From: Lachnospiraceae bacterium UBA1729
GTDB lineage: Bacteria > Bacillota > Clostridia > Lachnospirales > Lachnospiraceae
Direction: 5' to 3'
NCBI GenBank assembly: GCA_002315945.1
Contig: DCIJ01000078.1
Span: forward strand, 1 to 64,000
DNA: 64,000 nucleotides
Positions within the stretch are counted from its first letter, which is position 1, and every line of letters begins with the position of its first letter. The notes below the pieces were generated by a model that was not told the origin of the DNA, did not search any database, and worked only from the letters and a program-made list of their open reading frames with translations. The position numbers and the translations under genes are program-made. Of this stretch, positions 1 to 7,503 are shown one piece after another.

Positions 1-20
1 GGGACGGGGTTCATGGTTCA
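1..20. repeat. Truncated REP-like unit at window edge
   Basis: The first 20 bases are the end of a 29-bp REP-like unit (core GGGACGGGGTTC, ending GGTTCA). It matches the units on the far side of the transposase gene, so that gene is flanked by repeats on both sides. The rest lies outside the window. Confidence 0.75.
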
Positions 21-97
21 TTTTTCACTTTGGTATTGATTCTTTTTTATTTTATCGCTATACTTATCACAAAAATCTATATTTATTAGGAGAATGT

Positions 98-871
98 ATG
101 CCAAGAAAACCGCGAACAATTAGTTCAACGGGCATATATCATATCATCCTTCGTTCTGTTAATCAGCACATTATTTTCGAAGAAGATGCCGATTATCAAA
201 AGTATCTTTACATTTTATCCGATTGTAAAATCAAATTTGATATTGATATTTATGCCTATTGCCTTATGGACAACCATATCCATCTATTAATTTATTCAAT
301 ACCAGAATCTTTACCTGGATTTTTTCAAAGTCTGGGGAGCCGCTTTGTCCGATGGTACAATTCAAAATACATCCGAAGCGGTCACCTTTTTCAGGAGCGA
401 TTCCATAGTAGAGCCGTTGAGGACAATTCTCATTTCCTAGCCACTCTAGTCTATATTCACAACAATCCCGTCAAAGCAAATATTGTTCAGTATCCCTATG
501 AATATCGTTGGAGCAGCTATCATGCATTTTATGGTCAAAAAAATCCCTTGATCAACACATCTTTTTCTTATGATGTGGCAGGATCAAAGGATTCATTATT
601 AAAATTTTTTTCTCATAATATTGACGCTGAGACAGATGCTTATTTTTCAAATGATCATAAAGAAGTTCATCATTTTTTAACCGACGAGGAGGCATTATCA
701 ATTTTTAAGAGCATAACAAATTTGCCCTCTACATCTGCTGTGCAATTTATCCCTAAAAAAGTGAGAAACCAATATATTCAATTGCTAAGTGAAAATAAGC
801 TTTCACATAGGCAGATAGCACGAATCATGGATGTCTCGATATCTACTGTAAAGAGAATTTGCAAAAAATGA
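98..871 (+). CDS. REP-associated tyrosine transposase (RAYT, Y1/TnpA-REP family)
   Basis: Predicted single-strand DNA endonuclease/transposase of the HUH superfamily that acts on REP palindromes. The HUH pair is H60 and H62 (NHIHLL), and the likely nucleophile is Y119 in the YIHNNPVKA motif. The RYxNxKYxRSGHLFQ-type segment (about residues 82-102) is also typical. Residues about 225-255 look like a C-terminal helix-turn-helix, an extension that many RAYTs lack. The ATG at 98 follows AGGAGA. The stop TGA (869-871) is the first triplet of a REP unit, and another unit truncated by the window edge lies upstream. A single-copy RAYT flanked by its own palindromes is the normal arrangement for this family. 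Confidence is high for family, moderate for which repeats it handles. Confidence 0.93.
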   Translation: MPRKPRTISSTGIYHIILRSVNQHIIFEEDADYQKYLYILSDCKIKFDIDIYAYCLMDNHIHLLIYSIPESLPGFFQSLGSRFVRWYNSKYIRSGHLFQERFHSRAVEDNSHFLATLVYIHNNPVKANIVQYPYEYRWSSYHAFYGQKNPLINTSFSYDVAGSKDSLLKFFSHNIDAETDAYFSNDHKEVHHFLTDEEALSIFKSITNLPSTSAVQFIPKKVRNQYIQLLSENKLSHRQIARIMDVSISTVKRICKK

Positions 872-932
872 ACCCGGAACCCCGTCCCCTGGGTTCAAAA
901 AAGTGAACCTAGAACCCCGTCCCCCGGGTTCA
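869..932. repeat. Pair of 29-bp REP-like palindromes (29-6-29 bp)
   Basis: Units lie at 869-897 and 904-932, separated by AAAAAG. Each starts TGAACC, ends GGTTCA and carries CCCCGTCCCC in the centre. The outer arms (TGAACCCGG with CCGGGTTCA) can pair. The pair is the entire space between the convergent RAYT and LysR genes: its first TGA is the RAYT stop and its last TCA is the LysR stop read on the minus strand. Confidence 0.92.
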
Positions 933-1835
933 AATTTCTTTATACTTCAGCAGTTCCTTGATGTAGGTATTTCCAATATCTGTCAAATTATGGTTTTCTC
1001 TTACAATATAACCTATTGTCAAAGGGTCCTCTTCTGTTAATTTTATGGCAACTATATCATCTTTCAGAGCGAGGGAATCTGTAATATTACCTGTTCCTAT
1101 TGAATATCCATTTAATGCAGCCATCATTTCTGCACTGGTGGCTCTGTCAGTTGATGTTATTCTCTTCGAGAATGCATAATCACTCAGGGCTTCTTCTGGC
1201 AAATAGAAATCGTTATTGTTGCTCTGATCAAAGGATACGCAGGGATATTCTGCCAGTTCAGACAGCGATAGCTCTTTTCTGTCTGCTAACGGGTGGCTCT
1301 TCCATACATACACATAAGTTTCTCTTACAATTAATGGAACAAAGTCAAGATGATATTCATTAAGGAGTTTTTTCAAAAGTTTTTTATTTTTATTTGAATA
1401 TGAGATAATCCCAACTTCGCTCTTATTATTTTTTACGTCAAGCAGCACCTCGTCTGTTTTTGTTTCATGCACATCATATGTGAAATTGTCAATATTGAAG
1501 GCCTTAACTGCTTCTACAAAAGCATGCACAGCAAATACATAATGGTGCATAGAGACACTAAAGTGCTTCTTTCCATCCCGACTTGCTCCAAAGCGGGTCT
1601 CAATCAAGCTGTAATGACTTACAGTTTCTTTTGCATATGATAAAAATTCGATTCCTTCTTCTGTAAGATAAACCCCTTTATTTGTTCTTTCGAAAATCCG
1701 AATATCCAGCTCATTTTCCAAATCCTTGATGGAGGCCGATAGTGCCGGCTGTGAAATAAAGAGCTTACCTGCAGCTTCATGAAGTGAACCAAAATTAGCA
1801 ATAGCGATAACGTATTTTAATTGTTGAATTGTCAT
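930..1835 (-). CDS. LysR-family transcriptional regulator
   Basis: A 301-residue LTTR: winged helix-turn-helix over residues about 1-60 (QQLKYVIAIA, SQPALSASIKDLE, IFERTNKGVYLT), then a two-lobed effector-binding domain to the end. It sits at the downstream end of a minus-strand thiol/cysteine gene region. By analogy with LysR regulators of cysteine genes in other Firmicutes (YtlI, CmbR), it may sense a sulfur metabolite and control that region; this is inference. The stop TGA (932-930) is supplied by a REP unit, and another REP pair lies 41 bp upstream of its start, between it and the GST-like gene. A weak GGAA ribosome site precedes the ATG. Confidence 0.88.
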   Translation of the reverse strand: MTIQQLKYVIAIANFGSLHEAAGKLFISQPALSASIKDLENELDIRIFERTNKGVYLTEEGIEFLSYAKETVSHYSLIETRFGASRDGKKHFSVSMHHYVFAVHAFVEAVKAFNIDNFTYDVHETKTDEVLLDVKNNKSEVGIISYSNKNKKLLKKLLNEYHLDFVPLIVRETYVYVWKSHPLADRKELSLSELAEYPCVSFDQSNNNDFYLPEEALSDYAFSKRITSTDRATSAEMMAALNGYSIGTGNITDSLALKDDIVAIKLTEEDPLTIGYIVRENHNLTDIGNTYIKELLKYKEI

Positions 1836-1876
1836 ATTTTCTATTCCACTTTTTTTATTGACTGGATCACTGAAAA

Positions 1877-1959
1877 TGAACCCGGAACCCCGTCCCCCGG
1901 GTTCAAAAAAATGAACCTAGAACCCCGTCCCCCGGGTTCAACCCCGTTTCTCGGGTTTA
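1877..1959. repeat. REP-like pair plus a degenerate third copy
   Basis: Full units lie at 1877-1905 and 1912-1940, separated by six A. A decayed partial copy (ACCCCGTTTCTCGGGTTTA) lies at 1941-1959. The TCA at 1938-1940 is the stop of the GST-like gene on the minus strand, and the decayed copy encodes the last residues of that protein. Confidence 0.88.
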
Positions 1960-3074
1960 AATTTGTTGGCAGGATCACTTGATAGCCACTGTCTACCGTG
2001 AGCTGATCCCCATAATTCATCAAAGTTTATCTCATTTACAAAGCGCTCAACATATGATCTGAATTCTCTTCTGTCACCCTTTGTCTTATCAGAATTAAAA
2101 TGTGCAGCAAAATCTCTAAAATATGTATTATTCTGAAATGCTGAAATCTGCCAGAGATCTCTTGCATATCCCCACAGATTTGGATAATCAACCAGTCTGT
2201 GTTTTGTGGGTCCAAAATTCTGTGCATATGCAATATCCAGGCGCGCAAGTGTAACATATAATCTAACATCCGAATCAGTTACATAATCGCCAAACAGAAA
2301 TCTCTTATCTGCCAGTCTGTTTTCAAGAATATCCATGGCTGCATAAAAATTATCATATGCATTCTGATATGCTCTAAGGCTCTGAGCAAACTGGATTTTA
2401 TACACTCCGTTATTAATATTATGGAAAAGCCAGTCATTTAGTTTATCAATTTCCTCGCGTAATTCCTCTGGATACAGGTCAGGCGCCCCTGCCTTATGAA
2501 ATGGCTTAAATTCCACCTCAAAATAGTTAGTGAGCCTGTGATAATCATTATTAACCACTTTTCCTGTTTCTATATCAATAAGTGATGGAACTGTAGCCCT
2601 TCCAGCAAATCCAGGGATACTCTTTACATAGTGCTCAGCGAGAAATCTCGTTCCCAAAACTGGATCTCTGTGCTGCTCGTTGTATACAAATTCCCATCCG
2701 TATCCAATATCGTCTGATGAAAAACTAACCAGGTTTACACTGATAGCATCCTGAAGACCTAATAGCTCCCTTACAATAGAAGCTCTGTTTGACCAGTTGC
2801 ATCCCTTGGCCCATACTAATCTGTACTTTCCAGCTGCTACAGGATTCAATCCCTCAGTCTCACCAAATCCAGTAGTAAACAAGTTCTGTTGTCTGATAAA
2901 ATTACCATTCGCATCTACTTCAGAATTCTGAATATTGGGTCTGGGACTAATATCCTTAACATCCTCAGCTGTAACTGGTACAAAATCAGTAGGTTCCGGA
3001 TATTTTCCATCAGTTACAGATTTAAAATTTCTTGGCTCCGACTCAACCGGTGCCCCTACAAAACAGCATGACAT
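1938..3074 (-). CDS. Xi-class glutathione S-transferase-like (YqjG/ECM4 family), copy 1
   Basis: Resembles glutathionyl-hydroquinone reductases, which reduce quinone- or aromatic-glutathione conjugates. A thioredoxin-like domain holds the putative catalytic C92 in KGCNWSNRA (the family usually has CPWA). The helical C-terminal GST domain follows (FLFGDYVTDSDVRLYVTLARLD near residues 260-285). The N-terminus MSCC has two adjacent cysteines, as does the paralogue at 7504-8649. Most clostridia do not make glutathione, so the physiological thiol is uncertain. AGGAGG precedes the start. It lies 80 bp after the M20 peptidase gene and probably ends the SBP-led operon. The last residues (about FKPEKRG) come from a decayed REP copy and the stop TGA from an intact one. 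Confidence 0.88.
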   Translation of the reverse strand: MSCCFVGAPVESEPRNFKSVTDGKYPEPTDFVPVTAEDVKDISPRPNIQNSEVDANGNFIRQQNLFTTGFGETEGLNPVAAGKYRLVWAKGCNWSNRASIVRELLGLQDAISVNLVSFSSDDIGYGWEFVYNEQHRDPVLGTRFLAEHYVKSIPGFAGRATVPSLIDIETGKVVNNDYHRLTNYFEVEFKPFHKAGAPDLYPEELREEIDKLNDWLFHNINNGVYKIQFAQSLRAYQNAYDNFYAAMDILENRLADKRFLFGDYVTDSDVRLYVTLARLDIAYAQNFGPTKHRLVDYPNLWGYARDLWQISAFQNNTYFRDFAAHFNSDKTKGDRREFRSYVERFVNEINFDELWGSAHGRQWLSSDPANKFKPEKRG

Positions 3075-3107
3075 ATCTTTATCCTCCTACTACCATCTAA
3101 TTTCAAA

Positions 3108-3146
3108 AATTCAAAACGACCATTAAATAATTCAAAACAACCATTA
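3108..3146. repeat. Tandem 18-bp direct repeat upstream of GST copy 1
   Basis: Two 18-mers beginning AATTCAAAAC and ending CCATTA lie at 3108-3125 and 3129-3146 (17 of 18 identical, 21-bp period, i.e. two helical turns). They sit in the 80-bp gap before the GST gene, which would suit a regulator binding side by side; function is unknown. Confidence 0.6.
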
Positions 3147-3154
3147 TGTCGCTT

Positions 3155-4255
3155 TTATCTCGTAATTAACTCTTCAACCAATCTGGCTCCCTTTTCAAGA
3201 TTTTCTATGGTTACATATTCTTCTGTAGAGTGGACATTCTCCATTCCACAGGATACTACGATTCCTTTTATTCCATGTGCATTAAACTGATGATTGTCGG
3301 CACCCCCCAGGGTTTGTGTAACAATGGGGTTGATTCCAAGATGCACACAGCCTTCCTTAAATCTTCTTATTACGGCTTCGTCCTCATCCACTTCATAGGC
3401 TTTAAAATGGATCTCATAGGAAAAATCAACTTTTGCCCCAGTCTCTCCTGTCGCATTTTCAAATCCCATAATTATCTGACTCAATAATTCCAAGGCCTTT
3501 GAATGACTAAAGCTTCTGATTTCTCCAGCTACTGTACAGGCTTCTGAGACAATATTTGTGGCTTTTCCACCTGATATTGTACCTATGTTCACTGTTGATT
3601 CCTCATCAACCCGCCCCTGCTTAATGTTAGAAATTGCATAGGCTGCTGCCTGGATTGCATTTATCCCATCTTCGGGAGCAAAACCGGCATGAGATGCTTT
3701 TCCCGTAATCTTAGCGTTAAATGAAATTAACGAAGGCGCCCTTCTGGCAGCTGTGCCCACATCCCCGCTCAAATCAAAGCAGTAGGCTTCTTTGGCCTTG
3801 ATTTTTCCATAATCAAATGCCTGCGCACCCTTTGTATAAACTTCCTCTGCCACAGTAAAAAGTATCTCAACTGTCCGGTGAGTTTTCCCACTTTCCTTAA
3901 CTCTTCTGATACCCTCGATAATTTCAACCACGCCGGCAATATCATCTGCGCCAAGAACTGTGGTTTTATCACTGAATATTACCTGGTCTCTGACAACAGG
4001 TTTCTTGCCTGTACCCGGACCAACTGTATCCAGATGTGCTGATAATAATATGGGGGGCCTTGAGGCATCTCCTTCAAACACACCATATAGATTACCTGCA
4101 TTCCCACCAATAGTGTTTGCCACATTATCCTCAACTGCTTCAATACCGATTTCATTAAGCAGCTTTACTACCTGGTCAGCTACCTGGCGTTCTTGATAGC
4201 TTTCTGCATCAATACTTGTAAGACTGAGAAAATCCTCAACAATTCTTTCACTCAT
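3155..4255 (-). CDS. M20 family metallopeptidase, peptidase T-like
   Basis: Di-zinc M20 hydrolase of the PepT-like branch. Metal and catalytic motifs are visible: LSAHLDTV (residues about 71-78), LGADDIAGV (about 98-106), the general-base glutamates in VAEEVY, a later DLSGDVG, and GGADNHQFNAHGI near the C-terminus. Length 366 fits the family. Cytoplasmic, no signal peptide. The ATG overlaps the stop of the upstream GNAT gene by 4 bp (ATGA), so the two are translationally coupled. In this thiol region a peptidase/deacylase partnered with an acetyltransferase recalls the N-acetylation/deacetylation route for S-modified cysteines in Bacillus. However, the sequence is closer to aminotripeptidases than to the M20D deacetylases of that route. 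Confidence 0.85.
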   Translation of the reverse strand: MSERIVEDFLSLTSIDAESYQERQVADQVVKLLNEIGIEAVEDNVANTIGGNAGNLYGVFEGDASRPPILLSAHLDTVGPGTGKKPVVRDQVIFSDKTTVLGADDIAGVVEIIEGIRRVKESGKTHRTVEILFTVAEEVYTKGAQAFDYGKIKAKEAYCFDLSGDVGTAARRAPSLISFNAKITGKASHAGFAPEDGINAIQAAAYAISNIKQGRVDEESTVNIGTISGGKATNIVSEACTVAGEIRSFSHSKALELLSQIIMGFENATGETGAKVDFSYEIHFKAYEVDEDEAVIRRFKEGCVHLGINPIVTQTLGGADNHQFNAHGIKGIVVSCGMENVHSTEEYVTIENLEKGARLVEELITR

Positions 4256-5244
4256 AATGTTTCATCCACAAATCTGTAACCTGCCGGTAAAATAAATCCT
4301 TTTGCAATTTCAGGTGGCATATCAGGATGTGCAGGATACAACAGTGCAGTCTTGTTTCTTCTAAAGCCCCTGCGATTATAAAATCCCACTCCACCAGGAT
4401 GGGTATTCAAAAAAATATTCTGCCCCTTCATCTGTTCAGCAAGTTTTGTAACAATATTCCATCCCAGATGAATGCCCTGGTATCCGGGATCAATTGCCAC
4501 ATTCAGGATAAAGCCCTGGGTTTTACAATCCGACACTGCTCTTGCGCAGCCTATCAGTTTATCTTTATCAAATGCAAATTCATAATACTGACTGTTTTCA
4601 AATGCCCCTCTTGTAACATTGATGTCCCGCTCATGCCCTCCAAAGGCAACCGACAGTATCTCATTTACCCTGTTATAGTCCACATTTATGGCACTATCAG
4701 TATATTTCACATCTTCGGCTGATATTGTCGCCTTGCTTTTTATCCCCTGGGGAAAATCCCCCACTACCGGATAAAATTCATTCTCGTATCTATATCCAAG
4801 TGGTAAAAAGTAAGTACTGTTACTAATACTGTCATCCAGTTCTGAGTCATCAGTTCCTGAGTAGGTAAAAGCATTTTTGGATCTGAAAAATCCCTGACCT
4901 TCAAAGACTGATATGGTTTCAGGACTTGTATATGCAAATATTTCATGCCCCTTAAACCTGTCTGTGACTTTATTTATCAGTGTTTCCCCTATGCCCTGAT
5001 TTTCATATTCAGGAAAAATCCCATAGTCTGATATCAGTGTCCATTCATACTCATCCGACAATACTCTGATAAATGCTACAAGCTTTTCATCATCATATGC
5101 CCCCAAAACATAAGTACTATTGCCAATCAGACTCTTAACGGCCTCCTCATCAAATGACTTTTTTACCGAAGCCTGCGCCTCTAAAAAAGTACGTACCTGT
5201 GAGTAATCAGTATTCTCTTTTCCTTCCTTATATATAATATTCAT
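4252..5244 (-). CDS. Tandem GNAT N-acetyltransferase
   Basis: Two GNAT folds in one chain. The N-terminal half has the acetyl-CoA loop YGIFPEYENQGIGETLI (about residues 74-90). The C-terminal half has VAIDPGYQGIHLGWNIV (about 246-262) and ends FYNRRGFRRN, typical of the last GNAT strands. The loop QGIHLGW departs slightly from the Q/RxxGxG/A rule. Tandem GNATs often keep one active and one structural domain. The substrate is unknown; the cystine importer, C-S lyases and coupled M20 peptidase suggest a cysteine derivative (inference). It shares an ATGA overlap with the peptidase gene downstream and lies 44 bp after the PLP gene upstream. Confidence 0.82.
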   Translation of the reverse strand: MNIIYKEGKENTDYSQVRTFLEAQASVKKSFDEEAVKSLIGNSTYVLGAYDDEKLVAFIRVLSDEYEWTLISDYGIFPEYENQGIGETLINKVTDRFKGHEIFAYTSPETISVFEGQGFFRSKNAFTYSGTDDSELDDSISNSTYFLPLGYRYENEFYPVVGDFPQGIKSKATISAEDVKYTDSAINVDYNRVNEILSVAFGGHERDINVTRGAFENSQYYEFAFDKDKLIGCARAVSDCKTQGFILNVAIDPGYQGIHLGWNIVTKLAEQMKGQNIFLNTHPGGVGFYNRRGFRRNKTALLYPAHPDMPPEIAKGFILPAGYRFVDETL

Positions 5245-5288
5245 GGTTCCTAAACACTCTTCCTACCCTGAGCTCAATAACTTGCGTA

Positions 5289-6440
5289 TTATAATTTTGC
5301 ATTATTTAGGGCCTGGTTCAGATCCTCAATAAGATCCTCTACATCTTCAATTCCGGGAGATACCCGGATAGTTCTCTCATATATGCCAAGCTCCTTCTGA
5401 AAATCTGGTGAGAGGCTTCTATGAGAAGATGTGGCAGGATGTCCAATCAGTGACTCTACTCCTCCCAGGCTTGCTCCGTGAGTAAATATCTTTACCCCAT
5501 CCAGGAATTTGGCCGGGCAGTATTCATCAGTTAATTCGAAAGCAATCATTGCCCCACCATTTTTTGCCTGAGATTTTTGTATTGCATATCCTGGATCAGA
5601 TTTGAGTCCTGGATAGTGAACTGCCTTTACTGCCGGATGTCCCACAAGGAATTCAGCTATTTTTTCTGTATTTGCTACCTGTCTGTCCAGTCTGACTCCC
5701 AGGGTTTTAATGCTTCTGATTAGCAGATATGCATCAAAGGGCTGAATAATCCCACCTAACACCGCCTGAATCTTGTGGAGTCTTTCAGCTAACTGCTGGT
5801 CATTCACTGCCACGATTCCGGCTATGATATCACTATGTCCACCAAGATATTTTGTAGCACTTTCCACTACAATATCGACTCCAAGTTCAAGTGGCCTCTG
5901 GAGATATGGTGACATGAAGGTATTATCAAGAATGGTCAGGATATTGTGTCTCTTCGCAATAGCTACCACTGCTCTAATGTCTGTTACCTTTAATGTCGGA
6001 TTGGCAGGGGTTTCAAAGAAAATGCCCTTCACATTGTCTGTGATTTTACCTTCAAGCTCTTCCAGACTGTCTGAATTGACTATCTCATACTCAATTCCAA
6101 ATCTTGAGAAAACATCCTTTAATACATCGTATGTTCCTCCATAGATAGCTCCTGAAACCAGAATCTTATCTCCATTATTAAAAAGACTGAAAGCTGCTGA
6201 TGATGCAGCCATTCCGGATGCAAAGGCAAATGAAGCCTTTCCTCCTTCCAGTTTTGCAATAAGGGTTTCAAGAGCCTCTCTGGTAGGATTATTTCCACGG
6301 GCATATCCATACCCACTGTGGTCTTCAAAGCTTTTCTGAATAAAAGTCGATGTCAGATATACTGGAACATTGACCTCTCTCGCCTCAGTAATTTTATCAT
6401 TAGCACCATGTATTAGTTGTGTATCGACTCTTTCACTCAT
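5289..6440 (-). CDS. Cystathionine gamma-synthase/lyase-type PLP enzyme (Cys/Met metabolism)
   Basis: Cys/Met-metabolism PLP family, 383 residues. The Schiff-base lysine is in ESATKYLGGHSD (near residue 195), with the preceding LDNTFMSPYLQRPLELGVD and the cofactor-phosphate motif ASGMAASSAAF (near residue 80). YGYARGNNPTREALE near residue 45 fits gamma-family members. Motifs alone do not separate gamma-synthase, gamma-lyase and methionine gamma-lyase; location in a cystine-uptake operon favours a C-S lyase or transsulfuration role. It is followed by the GNAT gene and preceded 41 bp upstream by the substrate-binding protein gene, with no promoter or terminator seen between them. A paralogue lies at 12542-13690. 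Confidence 0.9.
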   Translation of the reverse strand: MSERVDTQLIHGANDKITEAREVNVPVYLTSTFIQKSFEDHSGYGYARGNNPTREALETLIAKLEGGKASFAFASGMAASSAAFSLFNNGDKILVSGAIYGGTYDVLKDVFSRFGIEYEIVNSDSLEELEGKITDNVKGIFFETPANPTLKVTDIRAVVAIAKRHNILTILDNTFMSPYLQRPLELGVDIVVESATKYLGGHSDIIAGIVAVNDQQLAERLHKIQAVLGGIIQPFDAYLLIRSIKTLGVRLDRQVANTEKIAEFLVGHPAVKAVHYPGLKSDPGYAIQKSQAKNGGAMIAFELTDEYCPAKFLDGVKIFTHGASLGGVESLIGHPATSSHRSLSPDFQKELGIYERTIRVSPGIEDVEDLIEDLNQALNNAKL

Positions 6441-6481
6441 AATATCGTCTCCCCCAAAATGCTTTGTTTTAAATATTTGTA

Positions 6482-7333
6482 TTATTTTTTAACGCTTAGC
6501 GCATCAAGTGCAGGTGAATAATCACCGCCAAAGAATTCTTCATTAATCTTTTTTGAAGTACCATCAGCTATTACTTCATACAGTGCTTTGTTGATATCCT
6601 CAACAAGCTGTTCATTACCCTTTGATACTACAAAGAAGCTGTAATTTCCTTCGATATCATCGCTAAGAACGATTTTAGCTGTTGGAAGATCATATCCAAA
6701 CTCAGGCACGTAGTAACCAAAATACATAGGTGCATCAATGATGGTAAAATCAGCTGCTCCTGATTGAACCTGATCAATCTGAATGTTGAGATCCGCATCT
6801 GTATAAGTAATAGAAATTGCTTCATCAGGATGGGCTTCATTAAAGTTTTCAACTGCAGAAGTATATGTGATTGCTGTTGCACCAATATATGTAAGTCCTG
6901 CAAGGTCCTCAATATTTACCTCGTCTCCAAGAGCAATATTTGAATTGGCAACTACAATGAATTCATTTTCAAACATGGGATCTGTAAATAAGTATTTTTC
7001 CTGTCTCTCTGCATTTTTGCTGAGGTTGTTAACTCCCAACTGATACTTATCAGAATCAAGACCAGCAAATATTGAAGGGAAATCTGTTACCTCCCACTCC
7101 AGCTCATACTGTGGAAGTCTGTCAAACACTGCTTCAATAAGCTTAATATTATGTCCTGTAAGATTATTGTCATCACCGTAAAAAGCAAAAGGTCTTGGCA
7201 TAGCTGCTGTAACAGCATGAATTGTGACCACGTCACTTTCTTCCTTCTTTGCTCCACAGCCGGTAATCGTTCCAAGGATTAATGCTCCCAATGCTGTAAC
7301 TGCTACTAATTTTTTAAATAAATTTTTTTTCAT
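6482..7333 (-). CDS. Cystine-type ABC transporter substrate-binding lipoprotein
   Basis: Family 3 solute-binding protein for polar amino acids or cystine. It has an n-region MKKNLFKK, a hydrophobic stretch and a lipobox ending ITGC, so it should be anchored to the membrane outer face. The body shows family hallmarks (AVFDRLP, LGVNNLSKNAERQEKYLFTDP). I start at 7333 (MKKNLF), which follows GGAGGAG at good spacing and gives a clean signal peptide; upstream ATGs at 7348 and 7396 would add a hydrophilic leader. It is separated from the permease/ATPase genes by the second GST gene and a terminator, and has its own upstream motif shared with cysK, so binding protein and transporter are probably induced together from two promoters. 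Confidence 0.9.
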   Translation of the reverse strand: MKKNLFKKLVAVTALGALILGTITGCGAKKEESDVVTIHAVTAAMPRPFAFYGDDNNLTGHNIKLIEAVFDRLPQYELEWEVTDFPSIFAGLDSDKYQLGVNNLSKNAERQEKYLFTDPMFENEFIVVANSNIALGDEVNIEDLAGLTYIGATAITYTSAVENFNEAHPDEAISITYTDADLNIQIDQVQSGAADFTIIDAPMYFGYYVPEFGYDLPTAKIVLSDDIEGNYSFFVVSKGNEQLVEDINKALYEVIADGTSKKINEEFFGGDYSPALDALSVKK

Positions 7334-7354
7334 ATCTTTCTCCTCCATCTTTCT

Positions 7355-7395
7355 CCTACCTTTTCGATAGGTTTTATCATAGTTGTATCTTATCA
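7355..7395 (-). promoter_or_regulatory. Leader motif shared with cysK
   Basis: Reading the minus strand, TGATAAGATACA, an 8-nt gap, AAAACCTAT, 4 nt, then AAGGTAGG. The same blocks in the same order occur before cysK (11178-11219) with a 9-nt gap. It lies just upstream of the binding-protein ribosome site. It is likely a promoter/operator for a common regulator, with the LysR gene at 930-1835 the obvious candidate. Confidence 0.65.
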
Positions 7396-7419
7396 CAGGT
7401 TTTCTTGTTAGAAAAATAC

Positions 7420-7463
7420 AAAAAAAATAGGACTGGCTATAAATTTTATTTATAGCAGCCCTA
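7420..7463 (-). terminator. Rho-independent terminator after GST copy 2
   Basis: On the minus strand ATAGGGCTGCTATAAAT pairs with ATTTATAGCCAGTCCTAT (minor mismatches), followed by eight T. It ends the cysK-to-GST2 transcript before the binding-protein gene. Confidence 0.8.
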
Positions 7464-7484
7464 TCCCCTCACGCTTCGCCAGCG

Positions 7485-7496
7485 TCCTTATGGTAT
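7485..7496. repeat. TCCTTATGGTAT motif, copy 1
   Basis: Eleven-base motif TCCTTATGGTA, found again at 41937 and 44648. Here it follows a small hairpin (ACGCT...AGCGT) and lies just past the stop of GST copy 2. At 44648 it abuts a group II intron 3' end; see findings. Confidence 0.5.
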
Positions 7497-7503
7497 GTAC
7501 CTA

